A stretch of DNA of 20,464 nt from Pelagibacteraceae bacterium (GTDB lineage: Bacteria; Pseudomonadota; Alphaproteobacteria; Pelagibacterales; Pelagibacteraceae), in the NCBI GenBank assembly GCA_008638025.1, contig VTPF01000004.1, positions 1-20,464 on the forward strand, written 5' to 3'. Positions within the stretch are counted from its first letter, which is position 1; each line of letters begins with the position of its first letter. Below are positions 1 to 9,348 of the stretch, piece after piece. The position numbers and the translations under genes were made by a program. The notes under the pieces are model-generated. The model made no database searches. It was not told the DNA's origin and saw only the letters and a list, made by a program, of their open reading frames with translations.

Positions 1-43
1 CTTAAAAAATTTTTATATCACCTCTTAAAAAAAAAAAAATAAA

Positions 44-1906
44 TTAATTATCTAAAAAACTTTTCAGTTGTCTTGATCTACTTGGATGCTTAAGTTTTCT
101 TAAGGCTTTTGCCTCAATTTGTCTTATTCTTTCTCTAGTAACAGAAAATTGCTGCCCAACTTCTTCTAGCGTATGATCTGTATTCATACCTATACCAAAT
201 CTCATTCTTAAAACTCTTTCTTCCCTAGGAGTTAAAGTTGCCAGAACTTTTGTTGTAGAATTCTTCAATCCAGTTTGTATTGCAGCATCAACTGGAATTA
301 GTGCGTTAGTATCTTCAATAAAATCTCCCAAACTACTATCCTCTTCATCACCAACAGGTGTTTCTAAAGAAATAGGTTCTTTAGCAATTTTTAGGACTTT
401 TCTTACCTTTTCTAAAGGCATTGCTAGTTTCTTAGATAACTCTTCTGGTGTTGGTTCTCTTCCATATTCGCTCATCATTTGTCTAGAAGTTCTTACTATT
501 TTATTAATCGTTTCAATCATATGAACAGGAATTCTAATGGTTCTCGCCTGATCTGCAATTGATCTGGTAATAGCCTGTCTAATCCACCAGGTTGCATACG
601 TTGAAAATTTATATCCTCTTCTATACTCAAATTTATCCACTGCTTTCATTAAACCGATATTACCTTCTTGAATTAAATCTAAAAATTGAAGGCCTCGGTT
701 TGTGTACTTTTTTGCTATTGAAATAACTAATCTTAAATTTGCTTCAATCATTTCTTTTTTAGCAATTCTAGATTCTCTTTCTCCTTTTTTAATTTTATTT
801 ACTAAAATTTTAAAATCAGAAATTGAAATTCCTATTTCTTTACTTAGTTTAATCAGTTTCTCTCTAGACTCTTTAAATAATTTCTGCTCATTCTTAAAAA
901 ATTTAGACCAATTCTTGTCACCACTCAAAAAACTTTCAAAATTTGGATTCAGTTCATTGCCTACGTAGTATTTAATAAAATCATCTCTTGAAATAGAATA
1001 TTTCAAGGCAGCCCTCATCAGGTCTCCATCTAAATTAATTGCTTTCTTATTTTCATTATAATTTAAACTTACCAAATCTTCTTGGGTTGCTTGATTAAAT
1101 TGCAAGCCAAGCATCTCTTCCATTATTTCTTTTTTTATTTTTTCGTAATTTTTTTTCTTACTTTCGCTAAATTTTTGACCACTTAAAATACAATCAAGGC
1201 TTTCGTTTTGATAAGAAATTAATTTTTTATAATTTTTAGAAATATTTTCAAAGGTTTTTAATATTTTTGGCTTAAGTTCAATTTCTAATGATGCTAATGA
1301 AATATTGTATTCATCTTCATCATCCTCCTCGACTACCTCTGTTGTCTCTGTTGTCTCGTCTTTATTTTTTTCTTTTTTTTCTGATTGCGCCTCTTTTTTA
1401 GCTTTTTCTTTTATAGACTTGCTTAATTTATCGTCATCTAAAAAATTAGTATCAAGATCGATTATATCTCTTACTAACATTTCATTATTTATAAGCTTAT
1501 TTTCCCATTCAAAAATTTTTTTTGCTGTTACCGGACTTTCAGATAGCGAACTAACCATAACATATTTTCCAGACTCTATTCTTTTCGCAATTGCAATCTC
1601 ACCTTCTCTGGATAATAATTCAACCCCACCCATTTCTCGCAAATACATACGAATTGGGTCATCACTTCTTTCTTGGTTTCTTGGTTGTTTTGAGGTTTCA
1701 ACTTCTGTTTTTTTTACTTTAAAATCAGATTTCTTTTTTACAAAGCAAACAGCCTGATCAAAGATATGTAAAACTGATTTTTCTAAACTTTCTATATTCG
1801 CGTTTCTTTTGCCAAGAGATTTTTGCAACTCTTCATAGGTAATAAAGCCTCGACTAAGGCCTTTTTCCATTAAACGCTCAAATGATTTGGATATTAATTT
1901 TTCCAC
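44..1906 (-). CDS. rpoD: RNA polymerase housekeeping sigma factor RpoD (sigma70)
   Basis: Primary sigma factor that directs core RNA polymerase to housekeeping promoters. The 620-residue protein shows the full group 1 layout: a short region 1.1 (about 1-60, with RGFITYEEL), region 1.2 starting at [21 protein letters not shown] (83-103 area), a long variable segment, region 2 (about 385-460, with the -10 recognition part [20 protein letters not shown]), region 3 (about 465-545) and region 4 with a helix-turn-helix (about 560-610, [20 protein letters not shown]). The variable segment has a Lys/Glu then Glu/Asp-rich low-complexity patch at about 165-200. The start is GTG at 1904-1906; AGG lies 6 nt upstream and no in-frame ATG occurs before residue 13. 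It follows dnaG by 51 bp on the same strand, as in the classical macromolecular-synthesis operon. Identification is certain; the exact start is slightly less so. Confidence 0.98.
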   Translation of the reverse strand: MEKLISKSFERLMEKGLSRGFITYEELQKSLGKRNANIESLEKSVLHIFDQAVCFVKKKSDFKVKKTEVETSKQPRNQERSDDPIRMYLREMGGVELLSREGEIAIAKRIESGKYVMVSSLSESPVTAKKIFEWENKLINNEMLVRDIIDLDTNFLDDDKLSKSIKEKAKKEAQSEKKEKNKDETTETTEVVEEDDEDEYNISLASLEIELKPKILKTFENISKNYKKLISYQNESLDCILSGQKFSESKKKNYEKIKKEIMEEMLGLQFNQATQEDLVSLNYNENKKAINLDGDLMRAALKYSISRDDFIKYYVGNELNPNFESFLSGDKNWSKFFKNEQKLFKESREKLIKLSKEIGISISDFKILVNKIKKGERESRIAKKEMIEANLRLVISIAKKYTNRGLQFLDLIQEGNIGLMKAVDKFEYRRGYKFSTYATWWIRQAITRSIADQARTIRIPVHMIETINKIVRTSRQMMSEYGREPTPEELSKKLAMPLEKVRKVLKIAKEPISLETPVGDEEDSSLGDFIEDTNALIPVDAAIQTGLKNSTTKVLATLTPREERVLRMRFGIGMNTDHTLEEVGQQFSVTRERIRQIEAKALRKLKHPSRSRQLKSFLDN

Positions 1907-1910
1907 TTTT

Positions 1911-1916
1911 AACCTG
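1911..1916 (-). promoter_or_regulatory. Shine-Dalgarno sequence of rpoD
   Basis: On the minus strand CAGGTT precedes the GTG start of rpoD, with AGG 6 nt from the start codon. Most genes in this window lack a recognisable Shine-Dalgarno sequence, so this one supports the GTG start over the internal ATG at residue 13. Confidence 0.5.
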
Positions 1917-1922
1917 CACGAA

Positions 1923-1951
1923 CTTATATTTTTTTTTTAAAATTTGAACAG
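1923..1951 (-). promoter_or_regulatory. Possible promoter between dnaG and rpoD
   Basis: The minus strand has TATAAG (1923-1928; five of six matches to TATAAT), preceded by an A-rich tract. A 17-nt spacer puts CTGTTC (1946-1951) at the -35 position, a poor match to TTGACA. It could give rpoD its own transcript besides read-through from yqeY-dnaG. The -10 box alone is weak evidence in such AT-rich DNA. Confidence 0.25.
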
Positions 1952-1957
1952 ATAAAT

Positions 1958-3721
1958 TTACAAATTATTGCTATTTTTCAACGAAATTAACTCTGTAAAA
2001 GCCTGTTCATTCATATTTGAGGATAAAGATTTTTCCAACTCCTCTATTTTCTTAATTTTTTGAATTTTATTTAACTGTTTCTCATAATCATCAATAACTC
2101 CCTCAAATGTCTCCAGATCTAAGAAATCTATTAATTTGTTACTTTTTATAAATTTTATAAAAATTTCAATTTTATTTATTTTTTCAGATACTAAATTCTT
2201 AAATATCTGATCGCTTGTTAAACTTGGGTTTTCAATTAAATTATCAATAACTTTTGACTTTATTTTCTTTGTTAAATCTAAACTTAAAAAAATATTAGAA
2301 ATTTTTTCTATAGTTTTTGCAGTAAATTGTGGAAACTTAATTAGTAACTGACAAAAAGAAAATTCTTTTATTTCTATTTCGGACATATCTAACCTGGCCA
2401 TATCAAAACTATTACTAATTTGAAATTTATTAAGCTTTCCTTTGCCACTTTTTTTTATTAACTTTTCAAAAATTTTATTTTTAAAAAAATTTCTATAATA
2501 TTTTTTAATAATAGTATCTTCAACTGTATCAGCAATATCCATTAAGTTTTTTTCTAGGTTCGCAAGAGATAAGGGACTGAAATCTTTTAATTGTTTGGCG
2601 TGATATTCAAAAACAAATTCTACAATATCTTTTTTTTGATCTACAGTCTTCAGAAAGGCTTCTTTTCCATAGCTATTCACATAATCATCTGGATCTAAAC
2701 CTTGAGGCATAATTACAAAAGACACTGTATAATTTGGTTTTAAAATTTTAATTAATTTTTCTGCTGCACGATATGCTGCTGCCAATCCACTGCTATCACC
2801 ATCAAAGCAAATGACTATATTGTTAAAATTTCTCCAAGCTAAATTAATCTGATTATCAGTAATTGCCGTTCCTAACGAAGCACAAACATTGTTAATACCA
2901 TTATTGTACAAACTGACGACATCCATATACCCTTCAACAACTAAAATATAATCTGTGTTTTTATTTTCATTTTTTGCATTATGAAAATTATACAAATTGT
3001 TTCCCTTTTTAAAAAATAAGGTTTCAGGAGAATTAATATATTTAGCAGGAACGGAGGACAAAACCGTTCTTCCTCCGCAGCCAATAAATTCTCCAAATAA
3101 ATTTTTTATAGGAAATATTATTCTATTTTTAAATCTTGGAACTAAAGTTTTTTTTTGCTCATTTAGATAAAATAAGCCAGTATCTATTATCTCTTTCTCA
3201 GTGTATCCAAGCTTTAAAAAATGATCGCTAGCTTTATTATTATCATCGCAAAATCCTATTTGGAAATGTTCAATAGTACTTTTTTTTAATGATCTATTAA
3301 TTAAATAATTTAAATGATGTTTATTTTCTTCAATAAAAAGATTTTTATAACAATAATTAAAAAATAATTGAAAAATTTTTTCTGACCTTTTAATTTTTTT
3401 TTCTTGTTCGATACTTGTTTTGGTAAATTTATACTCTTGCATTCCAGCTTTAGATGCAAGTTTTCTCACGGCATCACCAAAAGTAAGTTTTTCAACTTTC
3501 ATTAAAAAATCAAATATTCCCCCATGTTCACCACTGCTAAAACAATGATAAAATCCTTTTTCATCATTTACTGTAAAGGATGGAGTCTTCTCACTAGTAA
3601 ATGGTGACAATCCTACAAATTCCTTACCTCGCTTAGAAAGCTTAACTACCGTCCCAACAACATCAGAAACTTTTAATCTTTGATTAATTTCATCAAGATA
3701 AGATTTGGGATACTTCATCAT
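1958..3721 (-). CDS. dnaG: DNA primase DnaG
   Basis: Makes the RNA primers for replication at the fork with the DnaB helicase. The 587-residue protein has the N-terminal CHC2-type domain (about 1-95), the primase core with TOPRIM (about 200-350: VVEGYMDVV with Glu263, CFDGDSSG with Asp307 and Asp309, and LDPDDYV at 342-348), and a divergent Lys/Ile-rich C-terminal part that would contact the helicase. The catalytic TOPRIM acids are intact. The usual zinc ligands Cys-x2-His...Cys-x2-Cys are Ser39, Thr42, Cys60 and Ser63, so zinc binding as in E. coli is unlikely although the surrounding EKTPSF and GFYHCF residues are kept. I recall similar replacements in some alphaproteobacterial primases. 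The start overlaps the yqeY stop by 4 nt (ATGA), indicating translational coupling; a second ATG follows immediately. Confidence 0.97.
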   Translation of the reverse strand: MMKYPKSYLDEINQRLKVSDVVGTVVKLSKRGKEFVGLSPFTSEKTPSFTVNDEKGFYHCFSSGEHGGIFDFLMKVEKLTFGDAVRKLASKAGMQEYKFTKTSIEQEKKIKRSEKIFQLFFNYCYKNLFIEENKHHLNYLINRSLKKSTIEHFQIGFCDDNNKASDHFLKLGYTEKEIIDTGLFYLNEQKKTLVPRFKNRIIFPIKNLFGEFIGCGGRTVLSSVPAKYINSPETLFFKKGNNLYNFHNAKNENKNTDYILVVEGYMDVVSLYNNGINNVCASLGTAITDNQINLAWRNFNNIVICFDGDSSGLAAAYRAAEKLIKILKPNYTVSFVIMPQGLDPDDYVNSYGKEAFLKTVDQKKDIVEFVFEYHAKQLKDFSPLSLANLEKNLMDIADTVEDTIIKKYYRNFFKNKIFEKLIKKSGKGKLNKFQISNSFDMARLDMSEIEIKEFSFCQLLIKFPQFTAKTIEKISNIFLSLDLTKKIKSKVIDNLIENPSLTSDQIFKNLVSEKINKIEIFIKFIKSNKLIDFLDLETFEGVIDDYEKQLNKIQKIKKIEELEKSLSSNMNEQAFTELISLKNSNNL

Positions 3722-4179
3722 CCCTGTAGTTGCTCCTTTAAAATTTTTCCAGCTTTTGCGAAGTCCATTACTCCCAAATACTTATCTTTTAAAATTTTCA
3801 TTACTTTTCCCATATCTTTAATATTTTGAGCTCCAGACTCTGCGATAGCATTTTTGCATGAGTTATTAATTTCATCATCACTCATTTGTTTGGGTAAAAA
3901 TTCTTCTATAACGCTAATTTCAAAATTTTCTTTTTCAACAAGATCAGTCCTTCCACCCTTATTGTACATATCAACAGACTCTTTTCTTTGCTTCATCATT
4001 TTGTTCAAAATATTAATTATATCAATATCTGAAATTTCTTTTTGATCAGAAGTCCTGAGCTCAATTTCTTTATCTTTTTTTTGAGAAACTATAGATCTTA
4101 AGGTTAAAACTCTTGCTGCATCTTTGTTTTTTAGAGCGTTATTTAAAGATAGGTTTATTTTTTCAAATATTTTTGACAT
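3718..4179 (-). CDS. yqeY: GatB/YqeY domain protein
   Basis: A 153-residue helical, Lys/Glu-rich protein of the YqeY family. The family resembles the C-terminal tRNA-contacting domain of GatB, a subunit of the amidotransferase that makes Gln-tRNA or Asn-tRNA, but its own role is not settled. Family features are the N-terminal KDAARVLTLRSI, the central MMKQRKESVDMYNKGGR, EEFLPKQMSDDEI and the C-terminal DMGKVMKILKDKYLG. Its place directly before dnaG-rpoD is a widely conserved arrangement and supports the call. It is the first gene of the operon here; rpsU, often found before yqeY elsewhere, is absent. No Shine-Dalgarno sequence is visible; a TATAAA at 4188-4193 (minus strand) lies so close to the ATG that the transcript would have almost no leader. 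Confidence 0.9.
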   Translation of the reverse strand: MSKIFEKINLSLNNALKNKDAARVLTLRSIVSQKKDKEIELRTSDQKEISDIDIINILNKMMKQRKESVDMYNKGGRTDLVEKENFEISVIEEFLPKQMSDDEINNSCKNAIAESGAQNIKDMGKVMKILKDKYLGVMDFAKAGKILKEQLQG

Positions 4180-4213
4180 GAAATAATTTTATACACTATT
4201 CTACTTTACTTGC

Positions 4214-4242
4214 TTGACGAGTTTAAGTCTTTTTCATATGTT
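4214..4242 (+). promoter_or_regulatory. Sigma70-type promoter of carAB
   Basis: TTGACG (4214-4219, five of six matches to the -35 consensus) is followed by a 17-nt spacer and TATGTT (4237-4242, four of six matches to TATAAT). It lies in the 113-bp divergent gap between yqeY and carA and points towards carA. Transcription would begin near 4249, leaving a leader of about 45 nt. This is the best promoter-like sequence in the window. I see no PyrR-type attenuator or terminator hairpin in the leader. Confidence 0.5.
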
Positions 4243-4279
4243 CCGCGAAAGTTTTTTTAAGCAAATGATTCTTTAACCC

Positions 4280-4303
4280 ATGAGTTGTATTTTTGTTAAA
4301 TAA
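4280..4303 (+). other. Seven-codon ORF overlapping the carA start
   Basis: An ATG at 4280 opens a seven-codon frame (MSCIFVK) that stops at TAA 4301-4303. It overlaps the proposed TTG start of carA at 4293-4295 in another frame. Removing one T from the T5 tract at 4290-4294 would fuse this ATG to the carA frame, giving MSCILLNKEV. It may be a short upstream ORF, or the true carA start hidden by a one-base difference. No Shine-Dalgarno sequence precedes it. Confidence 0.3.
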
Positions 4304-5483
4304 AGAAGTAATTGCAGAATCTGAATATTTAAATCAACAATCTACAGGTATTTTAATTTTAGAAGACGGTACTGTCTTTCAAGGATTTGGCCTTGGCGCA
4401 GAGTCTTACGCTATAGGAGAGGTTTGTTTTAACACTTCTATGACAGGTTATCAGGAAATTATTACAGATCCCTCATATTCTGATCAAATTATAAATTTCA
4501 CATTCCCTCACATTGGAAATGTGGGAACGAACTTGGAAGACATTGAATCGGATAACGTTTGGTTAAAGGGAGTGGTCTTTAGCAAAGAGATAACGAGCCC
4601 CTCTAATTATAGATCTTTAAAACATTTAAATGATTGGCTAAAAAAAAATAATATTATTGGAATTTGCGGAATAGATTCAAGATCCTTAACAAATTTAATC
4701 AGATCCAAAGGAGCTCTTAAGGGAGCTATTGTAAACGATAAATCAAATGCAAAAAAATTGGATTTTTACTTAAATGAATGCAGAAAATGGAATGGACTTA
4801 AGGATTTAGACTTAACATTAAAAGTCACTTGCAAAGAAATCTATCAATGGGAAGATACTGCTTTATGGGATAAAAAAAATGGGTATAAAAAAAATAATCA
4901 ATATTTTTATCACATAGTCGCCATCGACTTTGGAATTAAAAAAAATATTTTAAGAAATTTTTCTAATTTAGGCTGTAAAGTAACTGTGGTTCCAGCCAAT
5001 ACAAGCTTTGATGTCATTAATAAACTTCAACCAGATGGAATTTTTTTATCTAATGGGCCTGGAGACCCTGCTGCAACTTCTGAATTTGCAAAAACTTGTA
5101 TTCAAAAAATTTTAGAAAGCAAGATACCAGTTTTTGGAATATGCTTAGGACATCAATTACTAGGTCATGCATTAGGCTGTTCTACCAAAAAAATGCACCA
5201 AGGCCACAGAGGTGCCAATCATCCAGTAAAGAATCTAAAAACAAACAAGGTAGAAATTACATCTCAAAACCATGGTTTTGAAATTGATAAGGACAATTTG
5301 CCAAAAAATGTTGAGATAACTCATGTATCTTTATTTGATGGTACAATTGAAGGTATTTCATCTAAAGAAACTAATGCTTTTTCAGTTCAATATCATCCAG
5401 AGGCAAGCCCAGGACCTCACGATAGCGAATATTTATTTAGACAATTTATAGAAATAATAAAATCAAATGCCAAAAAGAACTGA
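4293..5483 (+). CDS. carA: Carbamoyl-phosphate synthetase small (glutaminase) subunit CarA
   Basis: Hydrolyses glutamine and passes ammonia to CarB for carbamoyl phosphate, the entry to pyrimidines and arginine. The 396-residue product has the N-terminal CPSase small-subunit domain (about 18-150, with [24 protein letters not shown] and [10 protein letters not shown]) and a C-terminal class I glutamine amidotransferase domain (about 207-390). The catalytic triad is visible: Cys284 in GICLGHQLL, His368 and Glu370 in [12 protein letters not shown]. The only recognised start codon in frame before the conserved domain is TTG at 4293, just after an in-frame TGA at 4281, without a Shine-Dalgarno sequence. 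An ATG at 4280 would be in frame if the T5 tract were one base shorter, so the 5' end is uncertain. The gene overlaps carB by 17 nt. Confidence 0.96.
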   Translation: MLNKEVIAESEYLNQQSTGILILEDGTVFQGFGLGAESYAIGEVCFNTSMTGYQEIITDPSYSDQIINFTFPHIGNVGTNLEDIESDNVWLKGVVFSKEITSPSNYRSLKHLNDWLKKNNIIGICGIDSRSLTNLIRSKGALKGAIVNDKSNAKKLDFYLNECRKWNGLKDLDLTLKVTCKEIYQWEDTALWDKKNGYKKNNQYFYHIVAIDFGIKKNILRNFSNLGCKVTVVPANTSFDVINKLQPDGIFLSNGPGDPAATSEFAKTCIQKILESKIPVFGICLGHQLLGHALGCSTKKMHQGHRGANHPVKNLKTNKVEITSQNHGFEIDKDNLPKNVEITHVSLFDGTIEGISSKETNAFSVQYHPEASPGPHDSEYLFRQFIEIIKSNAKKN

Positions 5484-8400
5484 TATCAAAACTATTCTAA
5501 TAATTGGAGCAGGCCCTATTGTTATAGGACAAGCTTGTGAATTTGATTATTCAGGAACACAGGCGTGCAAAGCTCTAAAGGAGGAAGGTTATAAAGTAAT
5601 TCTAGTAAATTCAAATCCAGCAACAATCATGACGGACCCAAATGTTGCTGACAGAACTTACATAGAACCTATTACTTCAGAAATATTAGAAGAAATAATA
5701 AAATTGGAAAAACCAGATGCTATTTTACCAACGATGGGTGGTCAAACAGGCTTGAATGCAGCCATGGCATTACACAAGGCAGGAATACTAGAAAAATATA
5801 AAATTGAACTAATTGGCGCAAACGCTGAAGCTATAGATAGAGCTGAAGATAGACAAAAATTTAAAAAACATATGAATGAAATTGGACTTGAATCTGCCAA
5901 GTCTGCGATTTGCACCTCTATCGATGAGGCCAAACAAATTCTTAACGAAATTCCTCTTCCGACAATAATCAGACCTTCTTTCACACTCGGTGGAACTGGA
6001 GGAGGAGTGGCAAACACAGAAGAAGAATATTTTAAAATTGTAAAAAATGGTTTGAACTTATCTCCAACCCATGAAGTTTTAATTGAAGAGTCTTTGGTGG
6101 GTTGGAAAGAGTTTGAAATGGAAGTGGTTAGAGATAAAAAAGATAACTGCATTATTATTTGCAGTATTGAAAACGTAGATCCCATGGGAATTCATACTGG
6201 GGATTCTATGACTGTCGCTCCTGCTTTGACATTAACAGATAAAGAGTATCAAGTGATGAGAAATGCATCAATAAATTGCTTAAGAAAAATTGGTGTTGAA
6301 ACTGGAGGATCAAATGTTCAGTTCGCAATTAATCCTGCAGATGGAAGAATGATCGTAATAGAAATGAACCCAAGAGTTTCAAGATCTTCTGCATTGGCAT
6401 CAAAAGCAACAGGATTTCCGATTGCCAAAGTTGCTGCAAAATTAGCAATTGGTTACACGCTTGATGAAATCACTAATGACATAACTGGAAATACACCAGC
6501 ATCATTTGAGCCAACTATAGACTACGTAGTCACAAAAATTCCTAGATTTGCATTTGAAAAATTTCAAAATTCTAAAGCTACTCTCGGAACGGCCATGAAA
6601 TCTGTTGGGGAAACAATGGCTATAGGTAGAAATTTTAAAGAGTCGCTTCAGAAAGCGCTGGTATCTTTAGAAGTGGGTTTGGATGGTTTAGATATAATAG
6701 AGATTGATAAAAAAACATTAGAGGACAAATTAAAAGAAAACATACCACAGAAAATTCTTTATGTTGCTCAAGCATTCAGATTGGGTTTTTCTATAGATGA
6801 TATTTATCAAAAAACTAAAATTGACCCTTGGTTTCTTAACCAAGTAAAAGAGATTGTGGACATAGAAAAAGAAATAAATGAAAAAAATATTCTACAAAAT
6901 AAAAATTTCTTAAATTTGGTAAAAGCGTCTGGATTTAGTGATAAAAAAATATCAAAGATTATTAACAAACCACTGGTTGAGATAATTAAAAAAAGAAATG
7001 AGCATGGAATTGTCCCAGTTTATAAAAAAGTAGACACGTGTGCTGCTGAATTTAGCTCTCAAACTCCATACATGTACTCTACTTATGACGTGGGTTTATC
7101 GGATAAAAGAGAATGCGAATCTAACCCAACAAAAAAAGAAAAAGTTGTAATTATTGGAGGTGGACCAAACAGAATTGGTCAAGGGATTGAGTTTGATTAC
7201 TGTTGCTGTCAAGCAAGTTACGCTTTAAGCGAAATAGGATATGAAACTATAATGATTAATTGTAATCCTGAAACAGTTTCAACAGACTACGACACAAGTG
7301 ATCGATTATATTTTGAACCATTAATAGAAGAATATGTTTTGGAAATTCTTAAAAAAGAAAGTTCTACAGGAAAACTAAAGGGGGTCATTGTTCAGTTTGG
7401 AGGACAAACACCATTAAAATTAGCTAAAGCTATTCATGATAGTGGCTATCCAATATTAGGCACTCCTTTAGATTCAATTGATTTAACAGAAGATAGAGAG
7501 AGATTTAGCAATTTAATAAATAAGCTAAATTTAAAGCAGGCTGAAAATGGACTGGCTAGATCAAAAGAAGAAGCTTACGAAATTGCAAAAAAAATAAAAT
7601 ATCCTCTAGTCATAAGACCTTCCTATGTTCTTGGCGGAAGAGCCATGGAAATTATTCACGACGATGAACAACTTAAAACATATATAGAAGAAGCTGTTAA
7701 AGTTTCGGGAAATAATCCTGTTCTTTTAGACAGATTTTTAAATAATGCTATTGAAGTTGATGTTGATGCAATATGTGATGGAAAAGATGTATTTGTTTCT
7801 GGAGTAATGGAACACATAGAAGAAGCAGGAATTCACTCTGGTGATTCCGCATGCTGCATCCCTCCCTACTCTTTGTCAAAAGAAATTATTGAAGAAATAG
7901 AAAATCAAACAAAAACTTTAGCTATTAATATTGGAGTAATTGGATTGATTAATATTCAGTTTGCAATTCAAGGAAAAAATATTTACGTTTTAGAAGTTAA
8001 TCCAAGAGCAAGCAGAACAGTACCTTTTGTATCCAAAGCATCTAATGTTTCAGTGGCTAAATTGGCTACAAAAGTCATGTCAGGAATTAAAATTAAAGAA
8101 CTGAATATACCCAATAAAAAACTAAAAACTTTTTCAGTTAAAGAGGCCGTATTTCCTTTTAATAAATTTCCAGAAGTCGACACCCTTCTTGGTCCTGAAA
8201 TGAAATCAACAGGAGAATCCATGGGTATAGATTTAGATTTTGGAATGGCTTTTGCTAAAAGTCAAATTTCCGCGGGAAATGTTTTGCCAAAAGAAGGCGT
8301 TGTTTTTATTTCTGTTAACGATAAAGACAAACCTTATATAAAAAAATTTGCTAAAAAACTTTATGATCTTGGTTTTGAAATTTTAGCTACAGGAAGAACT

Positions 8401-8682
8401 GCTGAAACTTTAATTAAAGAAAATATACAATGTAAAAAAATTAATAAAGCCACTCAAGGTTCTCCTCATATCGTTGAGTACTTAGATGATAAAAAAATTT
8501 CTATAGTAATAAATACTACGGAAGGCAAAAACTCTATTGAAGACTCAAAATCTTTAAGAAGATCAGCTCTCAATAATAATATTCCTTATTTCACAACACT
8601 TGCTGGTGCAATTGCATGTACTGAGGCGATTGTTTCAATGAAAAGTAAAAAAATGGGAATTATGCCTATTCAAGAATTGTAA
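5467..8682 (+). CDS. carB: Carbamoyl-phosphate synthetase large subunit CarB
   Basis: Forms carbamoyl phosphate from bicarbonate, two ATP and the ammonia delivered by CarA. The 1071-residue length and two-fold repeat are typical. The first half (about 1-400) begins with [20 protein letters not shown] and carries [12 protein letters not shown] at 169-180; a linking oligomerisation domain follows (about 400-550). The second half begins with [15 protein letters not shown] at 559 and has [12 protein letters not shown] at about 717. The C-terminal MGS-like allosteric domain runs from about 945 ([16 protein letters not shown]) to the end. Each half is an ATP-grasp unit, one phosphorylating bicarbonate and the other carbamate. 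The ATG lies inside the end of carA (17-nt overlap), which suggests coupled translation and balanced subunits. The TAA stop directly abuts the stop of the opposing oxygenase gene. Confidence 0.98.
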   Translation: MPKRTDIKTILIIGAGPIVIGQACEFDYSGTQACKALKEEGYKVILVNSNPATIMTDPNVADRTYIEPITSEILEEIIKLEKPDAILPTMGGQTGLNAAMALHKAGILEKYKIELIGANAEAIDRAEDRQKFKKHMNEIGLESAKSAICTSIDEAKQILNEIPLPTIIRPSFTLGGTGGGVANTEEEYFKIVKNGLNLSPTHEVLIEESLVGWKEFEMEVVRDKKDNCIIICSIENVDPMGIHTGDSMTVAPALTLTDKEYQVMRNASINCLRKIGVETGGSNVQFAINPADGRMIVIEMNPRVSRSSALASKATGFPIAKVAAKLAIGYTLDEITNDITGNTPASFEPTIDYVVTKIPRFAFEKFQNSKATLGTAMKSVGETMAIGRNFKESLQKALVSLEVGLDGLDIIEIDKKTLEDKLKENIPQKILYVAQAFRLGFSIDDIYQKTKIDPWFLNQVKEIVDIEKEINEKNILQNKNFLNLVKASGFSDKKISKIINKPLVEIIKKRNEHGIVPVYKKVDTCAAEFSSQTPYMYSTYDVGLSDKRECESNPTKKEKVVIIGGGPNRIGQGIEFDYCCCQASYALSEIGYETIMINCNPETVSTDYDTSDRLYFEPLIEEYVLEILKKESSTGKLKGVIVQFGGQTPLKLAKAIHDSGYPILGTPLDSIDLTEDRERFSNLINKLNLKQAENGLARSKEEAYEIAKKIKYPLVIRPSYVLGGRAMEIIHDDEQLKTYIEEAVKVSGNNPVLLDRFLNNAIEVDVDAICDGKDVFVSGVMEHIEEAGIHSGDSACCIPPYSLSKEIIEEIENQTKTLAINIGVIGLINIQFAIQGKNIYVLEVNPRASRTVPFVSKASNVSVAKLATKVMSGIKIKELNIPNKKLKTFSVKEAVFPFNKFPEVDTLLGPEMKSTGESMGIDLDFGMAFAKSQISAGNVLPKEGVVFISVNDKDKPYIKKFAKKLYDLGFEILATGRTAETLIKENIQCKKINKATQGSPHIVEYLDDKKISIVINTTEGKNSIEDSKSLRRSALNNNIPYFTTLAGAIACTEAIVSMKSKKMGIMPIQEL

Positions 8683-9348
8683 TTATTCTATTACAGGCCA
8701 GTCGGTTTTAAAGGTAACGTAATTTATTTGAATACATCTTCTTTCTTTTTTAATTTCTTTTTTTTCCATACCATGCCAACTATTTTCGTTGCTGCTAAAA
8801 AAATAACCATAATTATTTTTATAAGGAACGGTCTTAACTCTTTCTAATTTATCATTATAAAAATCGGTCCCTAACTCTTCGGATTCGCCAAATCTATTAA
8901 CAAAAAGCAAGCAAGATAATAACTTTTCTTTAATATCGCAGTGAGGTTTCAACCAGAATCCTTTTCTATCTGAAATCACTTCCAAACGAACAAAAGATTT
9001 TGAAAGATCTTTTTTTATTAGAGAGCCAATATGCTGGTACATGTTTTTGGACTGCAACTCATTTACTAGTTTAAGCAATTCTGGAAATTCTTTTGCATTG
9101 TGTTTTTCTAAAAAGCATCGAAATTTAACACCTTTGCCTCCATCAGCTATTCCCTCTCTAAATTTTCCATCACCTCCATCTATTGCTCTAGTTCCATCGT
9201 AATTAATCTGGTATCTCGCTGGATCGTCAATTTCAGTATTGTAAATTTCATTAATCATGGCTTCTGTTAATGGATCGCTAAATTCCCAATGAGGAAAAGG
9301 CTCTTGTAAATAATTGGATTTATTTTTTAAAGACTCTAAAAAACTCAT
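8683..9348 (-). CDS. 2-oxoglutarate/Fe(II)-dependent oxygenase, substrate unknown
   Basis: A 221-residue protein resembling the prolyl-4-hydroxylase-like branch of 2OG/Fe(II) oxygenases, which couple 2-oxoglutarate decarboxylation to hydroxylation of a substrate. The iron triad is visible: His136 and Asp138 in LKPHCDIKEK, and His192 in NSWHGMEK. Arg203 or Arg204 in ERRCIQINYV probably binds the 2-oxoglutarate carboxylate. There is no signal peptide or membrane segment, so it should act in the cytoplasm. The start overlaps the stop of the upstream ELM1-family gene by 4 nt (ATGA), suggesting they are made together. Family members include hydroxylases of proteins, amino acids and sugars, and nothing in the sequence picks one. 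Family assignment is firm; function is unknown. Confidence 0.85.
   Translation of the reverse strand: MSFLESLKNKSNYLQEPFPHWEFSDPLTEAMINEIYNTEIDDPARYQINYDGTRAIDGGDGKFREGIADGGKGVKFRCFLEKHNAKEFPELLKLVNELQSKNMYQHIGSLIKKDLSKSFVRLEVISDRKGFWLKPHCDIKEKLLSCLLFVNRFGESEELGTDFYNDKLERVKTVPYKNNYGYFFSSNENSWHGMEKKEIKKERRCIQINYVTFKTDWPVIE

Noticed and set aside
10..30. The plus strand ATATCACCTCTTA resembles the 3' end of 16S rRNA, and its complement AAGAGGTGAT resembles a strong Shine-Dalgarno sequence.
   Set aside because: No rRNA sequence precedes it. On the minus strand no start codon with a usable frame lies within normal distance before the window edge (GTG is followed at once by TAA).
26..43. A T-run after the rpoD stop on the minus strand, possibly an intrinsic terminator.
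   Set aside because: I see no GC-containing hairpin before the T-run; homopolymer tracts are frequent in this AT-rich sequence.
1305..1757. A 150-codon open frame on the plus strand, Ser/Phe-rich.
   Set aside because: It is the antisense shadow of the Lys/Glu-rich part of rpoD; the composition follows from the complement of AAA/GAA codons and it matches no family I know.
4180..4292. The longest non-coding gap, considered for a tRNA, small RNA or riboswitch.
   Set aside because: No cloverleaf, CCA end, conserved riboswitch core or hairpin/T-run was visible; only promoter-like boxes and the short ORF were found.
4503..4527. Inverted repeat CACATT-GGA-AATGTG with partly pairing flanks.
   Set aside because: It lies inside conserved carA codons (FPHIGNVG), far from any gene end, and is explained by coding constraint.
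5742..6185. A 147-codon open frame on the minus strand within carB.
   Set aside because: It is a shadow of highly conserved carB coding sequence, with no initiation signal or recognisable motif.
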